From: Rhodococcus sp. 14-2470-1b
GTDB lineage: Bacteria; Actinomycetota; Actinomycetes; Mycobacteriales; Mycobacteriaceae
Assembly (NCBI RefSeq): GCF_002259415.1
Contig: NZ_NPFY01000008.1
Span: forward strand, 124,001-188,000
Length of the DNA: 64,000 bases
Reading direction: 5' to 3'
In this document: positions 41,896 through 49,835 of the stretch, piece by piece
Layout: every line of letters begins with the position of its first letter
Position numbering within the stretch: the stretch's first letter is position 1
Position numbers and translations under genes: made by a program
Notes under the pieces: model-generated
The model's database searches: none
Told to the model about the DNA's origin: nothing
The model's input: the letters and a program-made list of their open reading frames with translations, nothing else

Positions 41896-42482
41896 GAACC
41901 ACCCGCACCGCGTTCGCCGTAATCCTCATCACTGCAACGGTTGTCACCGCGTGCGGTGGCCAGGAGACCGGCGGCGCCGATGCCCCGTCGATCCCGGCGC
42001 AGCAGTGGACCCCGGGTACGCCCCCGCCGAGCGGCAGCGATCCCACCCGGACCCCGCCGCCGGCCGCGACTGCGCTGCCCGACCTCGCGGCAGGGGTGGA
42101 CCGGCAGGATCCGGACTCGGTGGCCACCGCGGCGTTGACGGTCTGGTTCACCTGGAACACCGCCGTCGACACCGGACCCAACGACGCCGCCGCCCGCACC
42201 GCACCGCTGCTCACCTCCGAGTACGCACGTGAGATCACCTCCACCACAGCGCAATCGAGCCCCGGTGCGCAGTGGCTGGACTGGGCCGCAGGCGGCGCGG
42301 TCCTGACCCCCGACCTCGTCGCCGACGACGAACCCGTTCCCCCGCAGACCGATTCAACGGCCTACCGGTCCTACCGCGTCACCCAAACCATCGACGGTGC
42401 ACCGGTGAGCGAGAGGGTCGTCGCGATGATCCTGCGGCGCGGGTCCGGCGGCTGGGAGGTGAGCCGCATTCAAGACAAATAG
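41892..42482 (+). CDS. Lipoprotein of the conjugation module
   Basis: A 196-residue lipoprotein. The signal peptide FAVILITATVVTACGG ends in a lipobox with the Cys at residue 21. A Pro/Thr/Gly-rich linker (TPGTPPPSGSDPTRTPPP) leads to a C-terminal domain (VATAALTVWFTWNTAVDTGP; YRSYRVTQTIDGAPVSERVVAMI) that looks NTF2/VirB8-like. The ATG overlaps the stop codon of the wall hydrolase by 4 nt, indicating coupled translation. Its likely place is on the outer face of the cytoplasmic membrane as part of the secretion channel. Confidence 0.75.
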   Translation: MRTTRTAFAVILITATVVTACGGQETGGADAPSIPAQQWTPGTPPPSGSDPTRTPPPAATALPDLAAGVDRQDPDSVATAALTVWFTWNTAVDTGPNDAAARTAPLLTSEYAREITSTTAQSSPGAQWLDWAAGGAVLTPDLVADDEPVPPQTDSTAYRSYRVTQTIDGAPVSERVVAMILRRGSGGWEVSRIQDK

Positions 42483-42540
42483 CCCCGCCTCGTACATCCA
42501 CTGGCACTGCAGAACAACCCGTTTCGGAAAGGAACCCCCG

Positions 42541-42945
42541 ATGGACACAGAATCCGTCACCTCCCGCACTTCGCACCGAGCGCGCCGCGTACTCGGCGTC
42601 CTCGCTATCACCGCCGCGCTCACCGTCCTGGCCGGCGGAGTCGCCGCCGCACAGGCGGTCAACCCGTACGACGGGGTCAACCCGGACATCGGCCTGTTCG
42701 GGCCCGCTCTGAACCAGACGTGGAAGCGCCTGCTCGCGGCGATCTGGGGAGCCAGCATCGCCCTCGCCGGCCTGTGGGTACTGACCTCGTTCCTCAGCTC
42801 CAGGAAGGCCCGCAAGCGCAACATGTCCAGCGATCTGAGCGAAGCGGGCGAGGATCTCAAGCTCTCGCTCATCATCTTGGGCGGAGTGGCCGCTGTCTCG
42901 CCGATCGTCGGCGCAGTCCTGCTCCTCGTCCAGCCCGGCGCATAG
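42541..42945 (+). CDS. Small membrane protein, possible VirB2/TrbC-like subunit
   Basis: A 134-residue protein with a signal-like first hydrophobic segment (VLGVLAITAALTVLAGGVAAAQA), a second at about 60-85 (LLAAIWGASIALAGLWVLTSFLSS) and a third at about 107-131 (LSLIILGGVAAVSPIVGAVLLLV), separated by a charged loop (SRKARKRNMSSDLSEAGEDLK). Size, cleavable signal and two-helix mature form fit pilin-like subunits of type IV secretion, a resemblance in topology only. AAAGGAA lies upstream. Confidence 0.6.
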   Translation: MDTESVTSRTSHRARRVLGVLAITAALTVLAGGVAAAQAVNPYDGVNPDIGLFGPALNQTWKRLLAAIWGASIALAGLWVLTSFLSSRKARKRNMSSDLSEAGEDLKLSLIILGGVAAVSPIVGAVLLLVQPGA

Positions 42946-42979
42946 CCGATCCCGGCTGCGGTCCGGCGCATAGCCGATC
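42936..42979. repeat. 28-bp tandem duplication over a stop codon
   Basis: CGGCGCATAGCCGATC occurs at 42936-42951 and again at 42964-42979, a spacing of 28 bases, with flanking similarity. The first copy contains the stop codon of the preceding small membrane protein gene. It looks like a recent slippage duplication. Confidence 0.7.
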
Positions 42980-43046
42980 GCGGCTCTGACCCCCGCTCTT
43001 CCTCCTCCCCGACGCGGGCACCGTCCGCAGAAACGAGCTACCCATC

Positions 43047-43787
43047 ATGGCCATCGACTACCGCAACGTCGGTTCCGAACCCCCCAGCTCCCCCAACACC
43101 GGCACCGTCTCCGGTGACCGCCGAACCGACAGCACGTCCGGGTCCAAACGCTGGATCATTCTCGGGGCCGTCGCCCTGGCGATCCTTGCCGTCGTCTCGA
43201 TGATCGTGGTCGGTCTGTCGGGCCGCTCCGACAACTCCGGCGGCGGTGGCTCCGATGCCATCCGCGCAGTACACGGACCCACGACGGTGAACAACGGTGT
43301 CCCCAGCGGCTACACCCGCGACACCCAAGGCGCATCGACGGCCGCGGTGAACGTGCTCCAGGCGTTCGATCAGGCCAGCCAGGGCCGCATCGACATGAAC
43401 GATGTCCGCTCGACGATGATCGCCGCCGACCCCGGCGCCGAACTGGCCCGCGAGATCGAACTCGGCAGCAACCGCGACGAGAGCAGCGACGTGATGAACA
43501 CCCTGCCGGCCGCGGTGCACGTGTCCTCGTTCGCCGCCGACGCCGCGCAGATCTCGGTGTGGTCGATGACCACCACCCAGTCCGACATCAACAACACCGG
43601 CACCGTCGCCGTGAGCACTCTGTGGGCGACCACCGACATCTCGTTGGTCTGGCAGGACGGGGACTGGAAGGCCAAGGACTGGTCCTACCGCCAGGGCCCG
43701 CGCCCGGAAGACGCGTCCTACCCGGCCGCTGATTCCGCGCTCGGCGGTCAACTGACCGCCGGGTACTACACCTTCTACATCGACTAG
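43047..43787 (+). CDS. VirB8/TcpC-like bitopic membrane protein
   Basis: A 246-residue protein: about 35 cytoplasmic residues, one transmembrane helix at about 36-58 (WIILGAVALAILAVVSMIVVGL), a Gly/Ser-rich linker and an extracytoplasmic domain (ASTAAVNVLQAFDQASQGRI to TTDISLVWQDGDWKAKDWSY). The last segment, a strand ending in W-x-D-G-D-W-K followed by an aromatic run, is typical of NTF2-like folds such as VirB8 and TcpC. Two other proteins here (35319-35912 and 41892-42482) may share this fold, suggesting a multi-subunit periplasm-like platform. It lies 8 nt before the VirB6-like gene. Confidence 0.7.
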   Translation: MAIDYRNVGSEPPSSPNTGTVSGDRRTDSTSGSKRWIILGAVALAILAVVSMIVVGLSGRSDNSGGGGSDAIRAVHGPTTVNNGVPSGYTRDTQGASTAAVNVLQAFDQASQGRIDMNDVRSTMIAADPGAELAREIELGSNRDESSDVMNTLPAAVHVSSFAADAAQISVWSMTTTQSDINNTGTVAVSTLWATTDISLVWQDGDWKAKDWSYRQGPRPEDASYPAADSALGGQLTAGYYTFYID

Positions 43788-43795
43788 GAGAGAAC

Positions 43796-45973
43796 ATGAT
43801 TCGCCGTCTCGTTCTCATCGCGGTCACCGCCGCACTGGTGGCACTGTTCGGATCATCCGCTGTTGCGCTCGCCCAGCCTTCCGCCGTTCCCGCCCCCGCA
43901 CCGGGGGCGGTCACCGCCCAACAACCGGCCTCGAGGCTGCCCGCGCACTTCCCGGACGATCTCAAGAAATTCATCGGCGGCACCGAGGAATTTCGGAGCG
44001 GGCCCTGGTTCACCGGTAACTGCGCAGACCACGGCGGCGACCTGGGAACCTATATCTCCCAAGCACTCACGAACGAAAACCGGCTCCTGTACTGGACCGC
44101 ATCGGACGAGAACAAAGCCGTCATGCTCGGCGGTGCGAGCGCGGTCGGCTCCGACCCGCAGGCCCAGGCCACGGCCGAGATCACCCGTCAGGCCGTCGCC
44201 GACGGGACCGAACCACCCGCCGACGCTCTGCCGACGGTGTTTCCGGCCGGGGACACCAGCTTTCACCCACCGACGGGAACCTGCGCCGAGGACCTTGCCC
44301 GGTGGGGCACCAAGGAATGGGGCACGTGGGGCTTCGCCTGGGCGCAGAGCCCGGACGCGGACTCGCTGACCGCGATCAAAGCGCTGCCCGGTGCCGACAA
44401 GGTGCCCGACGCCGCCTGGTCGGACCCGTGCTCGCAGGGTTCGGGCGACCAGTACTGCATGCACGCGTTCTTCGTCGATTGCTCGAAAGCCGAACGGGCA
44501 GATGCCAGCCGCTGCCAGGACTGGAACCTGTCGATCGGACGATTGTTCGCCGGCACCGCGAACTGGATCGACAAGAACACCTCGTTCACCGAGCGCCTCG
44601 AGGACACTCTCGGCAAAGTCATCGCGGCCACCCCTCAGTACAAGCTCGGCAAGGCCTACCTGCAGGCATTCTCCTGGATCTCGGGGGCAGCGAACGACGT
44701 CGTCGACTTCGTCACCGACCCGACCACCGTCATCGACGACTGGGTCAACGCCACCAAGAGCGGGGCACTCTCACTCACCGACGCCGTACTGCGGGGGCTC
44801 ACCTCGACCGGCGACTTCGATCCCACCCAGCAGTGGTTCGTGACCTATTACGCCGGATCGACAGGTCTGGGAATCATGGTCATGTCGCTGGCAGTACTGC
44901 TGGCGATCATGCGATCACGGCACAAGGGCTCACCATCGGAGCTGGTGGCCAACGTCTTCGGCTACATGCCCGCCGGGGTGGTGATGATGCTGTTCTCCCT
45001 GGCCCTGGCTCAACTGGTGATCGAGTTCGCGACAGTGCTCACCGAGGGCATCGCCAGTTTCAGCGGCTCCACGATCACCGAGATGGTGGAAAACACCTAC
45101 GCCACGATGGGCACGCTGAACAAGGACACCGTCGTCGGCGGCTCGATCGTCGGCCTGGTCTTCTTCGGCATCCTGCTGCTCGGCGCGATGTCGGTCTACC
45201 TGGGTCTGCTCATGCACCAGATCGGGCTTCCGCTGACCGCGTGCGTCGCCGGAATCGGCTACGGCATGTGGGTGCACCCGACGTGGCGGACCAAAGCGCT
45301 GCGGCCACTGTTCACGTTCGTCGGCATCGTGCTCAGCAAGCCGATGCTGTTCCTGCTCATCGCGATCGTGCTCGCCGGGGCCAACAACGCTCTGCTCTCG
45401 GGCGGCGGCGGCTCGGGAGATCTGACCTCGCTCGGCGCTCTCGTGCTCGTCGGGGCCTCGATGGTCGTCGTCGGCCTGGCACCGTGGGCAATGCTCGCAT
45501 GGGCACCGATCCTGCCGACCAAAGCCGACTCCGAAGGATTCGGCCGCGGTGGTGGCTCCGTCGCCGGTGGTGTCATCGGCGGCGTGGGCAGCTCGGCCCT
45601 GTTCCGCAGCCGCAGCGGCGGAGGTGGTGGCGGAGGCGGGTCGACCGTCACACCGCGCTCGACCCGCTCCGGCGACGGCGTCGACAAGGCCACCCGATCC
45701 ACGCATTCGACCCCGTCGAGCAATTCCACCCCAGGCCACACCACCGCGGCCGCCCACAGCGGCGGCGCCGACAAGGGCGGGGCGTCGACACGGAAGCGCT
45801 CGACGATGGGCATGGCCGGCCGACTCGGCGGAAAGCTCGCGACGGGATCGGCCGCGACGGTCGCCTCGGCCGGGGCAGCTGCGGTGCCGATCGCCGCGCA
45901 GTCCGCAGCGGCGGCGATGAACAAAGCCAAATCCGGTGCCGAGTCCGCTCCGTCCGAAGCCGAAGGCAGGTAA
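43796..45973 (+). CDS. VirB6/TrbL-like polytopic channel protein
   Basis: A 725-residue protein. After a signal peptide (cleavage near AVALAQP) comes a 310-residue extracytoplasmic domain with several cysteines (NCADHGGD, GTCAEDL, DPCSQGSGDQYCMH, DCSKAERADASRCQ). A membrane domain of five or six helices follows at about 350-590 (LGIMVMSLAVLLAIM, AGVVMMLFSLALAQLV, IVGLVFFGILLLGAMSVYLG, MLFLLIAIVLAG, LGALVLVGASMVVVG). The tail is Gly/Ser/Thr-rich and basic with a poly-Gly run, and probably cytoplasmic. This layout matches large actinobacterial VirB6/TrbL-like translocation-channel proteins. AGGAGAG precedes the ATG. Confidence 0.8.
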   Translation: MIRRLVLIAVTAALVALFGSSAVALAQPSAVPAPAPGAVTAQQPASRLPAHFPDDLKKFIGGTEEFRSGPWFTGNCADHGGDLGTYISQALTNENRLLYWTASDENKAVMLGGASAVGSDPQAQATAEITRQAVADGTEPPADALPTVFPAGDTSFHPPTGTCAEDLARWGTKEWGTWGFAWAQSPDADSLTAIKALPGADKVPDAAWSDPCSQGSGDQYCMHAFFVDCSKAERADASRCQDWNLSIGRLFAGTANWIDKNTSFTERLEDTLGKVIAATPQYKLGKAYLQAFSWISGAANDVVDFVTDPTTVIDDWVNATKSGALSLTDAVLRGLTSTGDFDPTQQWFVTYYAGSTGLGIMVMSLAVLLAIMRSRHKGSPSELVANVFGYMPAGVVMMLFSLALAQLVIEFATVLTEGIASFSGSTITEMVENTYATMGTLNKDTVVGGSIVGLVFFGILLLGAMSVYLGLLMHQIGLPLTACVAGIGYGMWVHPTWRTKALRPLFTFVGIVLSKPMLFLLIAIVLAGANNALLSGGGGSGDLTSLGALVLVGASMVVVGLAPWAMLAWAPILPTKADSEGFGRGGGSVAGGVIGGVGSSALFRSRSGGGGGGGGSTVTPRSTRSGDGVDKATRSTHSTPSSNSTPGHTTAAAHSGGADKGGASTRKRSTMGMAGRLGGKLATGSAATVASAGAAAVPIAAQSAAAAMNKAKSGAESAPSEAEGR

Positions 45974-45976
45974 GCG

Positions 45977-47563
45977 ATGTCGACCGAGACCGTCGAGCAC
46001 GACAGCGAGCAGAGAACCTCCATCCTGGGCGGTGAGATCGCGCGCCGCGGAATGACCGGGATCTCGGCACCGGTGCTCATCACCTGGACCGCGGCTCTGA
46101 TCATCGGCGTCGTGTACTACCTCGCCGCGGGCGGTGGCGCGATGACCGTCGGGCTCGTGGCGGTGTTCTACGTCGGGGTGTTCGCCTCGACATACGAATT
46201 CGGGGACACCTCCCTGGCGGCGCGGCAGTTGCACCGGTTGCGGAACTGGGCGCGGATGCGTCGCGGGGAGCACGTCTACCGCAACGCCGACGACCCCGCC
46301 TACGGGGTAGCCGATCTCGACCCCGGCTGGGAGTACCCGGTGCCGCTCGGGCGGACGGCCCCGCTCGATGTCGCCGGCACCGGCCTGGACGAGATGTTCA
46401 TCGTCCGCACCGCCAACCCCGGCGAGCGGGCCTACTACACGGTCGTACTGTCCGTGCAGGGCCTGGCCGGGGGGCTGCGCACCGACGCGGCCTGGGCGAC
46501 GACATCGGAGAAGTTCGGTCTGTTCAGCGCCTCGATGGCCCGCAAGACCTCGCTCATCCGCGGAGTGCAACTGATCCACCGCTCCATTCCCGCGGATCTG
46601 ACCATGCACGAGGACTGGGTCGAGCGGGAGGTCGAACAGCTCGGCGACATGCGTCTGCGGGCACCGGTGGAGTCCTACGGCGACCTCATCGACACCATCC
46701 GGCCGCACTCGGAAGAGCACCGGGCGTACGTGGTGCTCAAATTCCCCCAGACCGACCACTTCGAGGCCGAAGCCGCGCGAGCGGCAGGCGGGAAAGGTGC
46801 CCGATTCGAAGGCGGTGTCGCCCAGGTGATCCGCGACGAGACGATGCGCGCGGTGAGCAAACTCGTCGCCGCCGGCATGGGCCGTGTCCAGGTCCTCGGT
46901 GAGCAGCGCACCTGCGCGCTGATCCGCGCGTTCGTCGACCCGTCGAACCCACTCGATCGTCACCAAGGGGCGCGGTGGTCGAACTGCTGGCCCTCCTATG
47001 TCGGTGGCCACGAGTCGGTGGTGGTATCCGGACGCTGGCACACCCGTGTCGGGTTCCTCCCGCCGGCGAGCATCGAACCCATTCCGCTGGGCCCGTTGTG
47101 GCTCGCGCCGCTGCTGACCGGGGTCGCCCCCGACATCGGCGACGACGAGAACCCGCCGTCCCCGACGATCCGAACCGTCAGTGTCCGCGTCGATTTCGTG
47201 CCCGACGCCGTCGCCCGGGAAGCGGCGAGTCAGGACTTCACTCAGGACCGCGCCTCGCAGGAAAGCGCCCTCCGCAAAGGCATCATCGGCGACGGCTCGG
47301 CCGAAGTGATGGCCACCGCGTCCGGGCGTCGACGCCTGGATCTGATGCCCGGCTCGGGCCATCACGGCACCATCTACTCCCTCGCCGTGGCGGTCACCGG
47401 CCGCGACGAAGACGACCTCGAGCGGGCCTGCATGCGCGTGGAGGAAGCCGCCGACGAATCGGCCATCAAAACCATCACCTGGCAGGACGACACACACGAC
47501 GTCGCCCTGTTCACCACCCTGCCCTTCGCTCGCGGTCTCGCCGTGACGCGCTACACCAAGTAG
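45977..47563 (+). CDS. SCO6880-family type IV secretion protein
   Basis: A 528-residue protein with two closely spaced membrane helices near the N-terminus (about 31-75: APVLITWTAALIIGVVYYLA; MTVGLVAVFYVGVFASTYEF), corresponding to the VirB3/PrgI-like part, and a long cytoplasmic region like the N-terminal domain of VirB4 (DEMFIVRTANPGERAYYTVVLSVQGLAGG; YGDLIDTIRPHSEEHRAYVVLKF). It has no Walker motifs. The paired gene at 47578 supplies the ATPase. This split is characteristic of the SCO6880 arrangement in Streptomyces and relatives. Only 3 nt separate it from the VirB6-like gene. Confidence 0.82.
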   Translation: MSTETVEHDSEQRTSILGGEIARRGMTGISAPVLITWTAALIIGVVYYLAAGGGAMTVGLVAVFYVGVFASTYEFGDTSLAARQLHRLRNWARMRRGEHVYRNADDPAYGVADLDPGWEYPVPLGRTAPLDVAGTGLDEMFIVRTANPGERAYYTVVLSVQGLAGGLRTDAAWATTSEKFGLFSASMARKTSLIRGVQLIHRSIPADLTMHEDWVEREVEQLGDMRLRAPVESYGDLIDTIRPHSEEHRAYVVLKFPQTDHFEAEAARAAGGKGARFEGGVAQVIRDETMRAVSKLVAAGMGRVQVLGEQRTCALIRAFVDPSNPLDRHQGARWSNCWPSYVGGHESVVVSGRWHTRVGFLPPASIEPIPLGPLWLAPLLTGVAPDIGDDENPPSPTIRTVSVRVDFVPDAVAREAASQDFTQDRASQESALRKGIIGDGSAEVMATASGRRRLDLMPGSGHHGTIYSLAVAVTGRDEDDLERACMRVEEAADESAIKTITWQDDTHDVALFTTLPFARGLAVTRYTK

Positions 47564-47577
47564 CCCAGGAGATTTCG

Positions 47578-49053
47578 ATGCCGCAACACACCACCCATCG
47601 CCCCGCCACCCGACCGATCGCAACCCAGGAACCGAGCCGCTCGGCACGTCGACGGCGGCTCGGCGACTCCGCCGCGGTCCTCGAGGCGATCCCCGCCAAG
47701 GTCGCCCGCCGTAAGCCACCTCGTCGGTTCGCGCTCCTCGACCGCTACGGCTGGTACGAACCCCGCTCCGAAGGCGCGTGGAGCACCACCAGGCAGTCCG
47801 AAGCACTGAACCTGGCCATCAGCCGCCGCAGTGCCCGCCACCAGGGAGCGGTGACCGGCCTGAACCGGATCTCCCAGGATCTGGTGATCACCGATCCCTT
47901 CGAGCTCTACGGCACCGACATCTCCAACATCAACGTCTGCGTCGTCGGGGACATCGGCAAGGGCAAGTCCTCGATGATCAAGACCGCGTTTCTGTGGCGG
48001 CAGATCATCTTCGGCCGGCAGGTAGTGGTGATCGACAAGAAACGCCAGGGCAGCGAGGGCGAGTACTCCATCTTCGCCCGCACCCTCGACGTGGAATCGG
48101 TCCGGTTCAAGACCGGTGGCGGCGGGGCGCGACTGAACCTGCTCGACCCGGCGATCACCACCGGCGGTGAGCACGCCGGCGGCCTCGACGGTGTCACCCC
48201 GGCCGGTCAGGAAGCCCTCGTGCTCGCCGTCCTCGCCGACACCATGGAACGCCCGCTGACCACACCGGAGAAGAGCGCCGTCGGCCGAGCGTTGGAGCTG
48301 GTCAACGCCGACGCCGCCGCCACCGGTCGCGCACCGGTACTCGAGGATCTCGCGCGCCGCCTCGTCGAACCGTCCACCGACGACGGCACGTACTTCGGTG
48401 ACCGCTGGTCCGAGCGCTCGCTCGAATGGGGCTACGAGCCCGGCCTGGCCCTGCTGCGTCTGGTCGACCGGGACCTCAAAGGCCTCGTCGACGCCGAAAC
48501 CTCCCCGGAGGTCCGGGCCGCGCTCGAGCACCCCTTCGCGCACTTCGACGTCTCCGCGTTGCCGACCGAAGGACCTGCGCTGCGGGTGGTGATGACCGTG
48601 ATCAACACCTGGCTGGCGAACCTGCTCGCGGCCCGCTCGTCGGTGTCCAAGCAGACCATCCTCATCGTCGAGGAAGGCTGGCACGTCGCCGAAGGATCGA
48701 CCGGCGCGGTGTTCCGGTCGAACATGAAACTCTCTCGCGGACTGGGTCTGTCCACCGTCTCGGCCTTCCACCACCCCTCCGACATGTCCCACGACTCCCC
48801 CGCCCGGGCGCTCATGCAGGAGGCGGGAATCGTGTTCCTGTTCGCGCAGGAACGCTTCGACGACGCCCGCGAGACCGCGGAGATGTATCACCTTCCACCC
48901 GGGTCGATCGACATCATCATGGGCCTGGGCCAGGGCGAATGCCTGGTCAAGATCGGCTCGTCCGACCCGATCCTGATGGAACACGTCCGCTCCCCTCAGG
49001 AGATCGCCCTCACCGACACCGACGCCGCCGTCAAAGGAGTCAAGCCCGCATGA
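47578..49053 (+). CDS. VirB4-like ATPase of the secretion channel
   Basis: A 491-residue cytoplasmic ATPase. Walker A is GDIGKGKSS (about 124-132), Walker B is TILIVEEGWHVAEG with the conserved acidic pair, and later motifs (FLFAQERFDDARE; MGLGQGECLVKIG) match the VirB4/TraC C-terminal domain. It lacks the usual VirB4 N-terminal half, which is encoded by the SCO6880-like gene upstream, so the two should form one functional energiser. AGGAG lies before the ATG at 47578, and its TGA overlaps the next gene's ATG. Confidence 0.88.
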   Translation: MPQHTTHRPATRPIATQEPSRSARRRRLGDSAAVLEAIPAKVARRKPPRRFALLDRYGWYEPRSEGAWSTTRQSEALNLAISRRSARHQGAVTGLNRISQDLVITDPFELYGTDISNINVCVVGDIGKGKSSMIKTAFLWRQIIFGRQVVVIDKKRQGSEGEYSIFARTLDVESVRFKTGGGGARLNLLDPAITTGGEHAGGLDGVTPAGQEALVLAVLADTMERPLTTPEKSAVGRALELVNADAAATGRAPVLEDLARRLVEPSTDDGTYFGDRWSERSLEWGYEPGLALLRLVDRDLKGLVDAETSPEVRAALEHPFAHFDVSALPTEGPALRVVMTVINTWLANLLAARSSVSKQTILIVEEGWHVAEGSTGAVFRSNMKLSRGLGLSTVSAFHHPSDMSHDSPARALMQEAGIVFLFAQERFDDARETAEMYHLPPGSIDIIMGLGQGECLVKIGSSDPILMEHVRSPQEIALTDTDAAVKGVKPA

Positions 49054-49835
49054 CCACCTCACCACCATCCTCGTCACCGCATCCGATCCGGCGTCCTCGC
49101 ACCGCCCGCACCATCGACGTGCGGGTGAGCTCCGCGGCCCCGGCCGGGTACGCCGACGACACCCGCTCGAGCAGCGATGGCCGGTTCGCATCCCCCTACG
49201 CCGCAGCACGATTCGCCGTCAGCCACGCCGCTTCCCTCGCCGCCGGTCTCCCCGGCATCACCGTCACCATCACTGTCGACGGACACGACGAGGTCTGTGT
49301 GTCCGGCACCCCCGGCGAGATCACCTGCGCACTCGCCACCATCCCGATCTACAGCGCCGGCGTCCGCACAGCGCGGACACCGGCACCGTGCTACCTGCGT
49401 GCCGCCGTCGACGAGGTCGCGCTGCCGATCCAGTGGCAGGGCAGCGCCGGCGTGGATGTGTGCGTGCTCTCGACCCGGCCCGACCCGCTGCCGAACTCGA
49501 CGCTGCTGCTCGGACAGTGGGCACCGGACCTCGCGTACCGCCTCGCGCACGACCTCGCCCGCTCGATCACCGAGCGCAGTGGTCGACGCAGCCCGGCCAC
49601 CGTGACCTACCTCCCCGACCAGTGGCGGTACGAGATCACCCATCCCGCCCCGATCTCCGACACCGACGCCGCCGCGGTGGCCCGGTACATCCGGATCACG
49701 CAACTACGAGCCAACCTCGCCGCCCTCGACCCGATCGCCGACGCGGACTGCGCGGTCGGTCTGGCCGCCGAGCTGCACGTGCTCGAAAGCTACTCCCGCC
49801 GTGCCCCTTCCACCGACGACAGGACAGTTCGATGA
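49050..49835 (+). CDS. Conjugation-operon protein of unknown function
   Basis: A 261-residue soluble protein that I do not recognise. It contains ITVTITVDGHDEVCVSGTPG, TLLLGQWAPDLAYRLAHDLARSITERSG and a C-terminal helical stretch (TDAAAVARYIRITQLRANLAAL). The 4-nt overlaps with the VirB4-like gene upstream and the coupling-protein gene downstream show it is an integral part of the transfer operon. A role as an adaptor between channel ATPase and coupling protein is speculation. Confidence 0.6.
   Translation: MTTSPPSSSPHPIRRPRTARTIDVRVSSAAPAGYADDTRSSSDGRFASPYAAARFAVSHAASLAAGLPGITVTITVDGHDEVCVSGTPGEITCALATIPIYSAGVRTARTPAPCYLRAAVDEVALPIQWQGSAGVDVCVLSTRPDPLPNSTLLLGQWAPDLAYRLAHDLARSITERSGRRSPATVTYLPDQWRYEITHPAPISDTDAAAVARYIRITQLRANLAALDPIADADCAVGLAAELHVLESYSRRAPSTDDRTVR

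Noticed and set aside
44930-47806. A 958-codon open frame on the minus strand over the VirB6/SCO6880 genes
   Set aside because: Its translation is Arg/Gly/Asp/His-rich and motif-free, typical of the antisense of GC-rich genes. The plus strand carries recognisable secretion proteins with ribosome sites and tight spacing.
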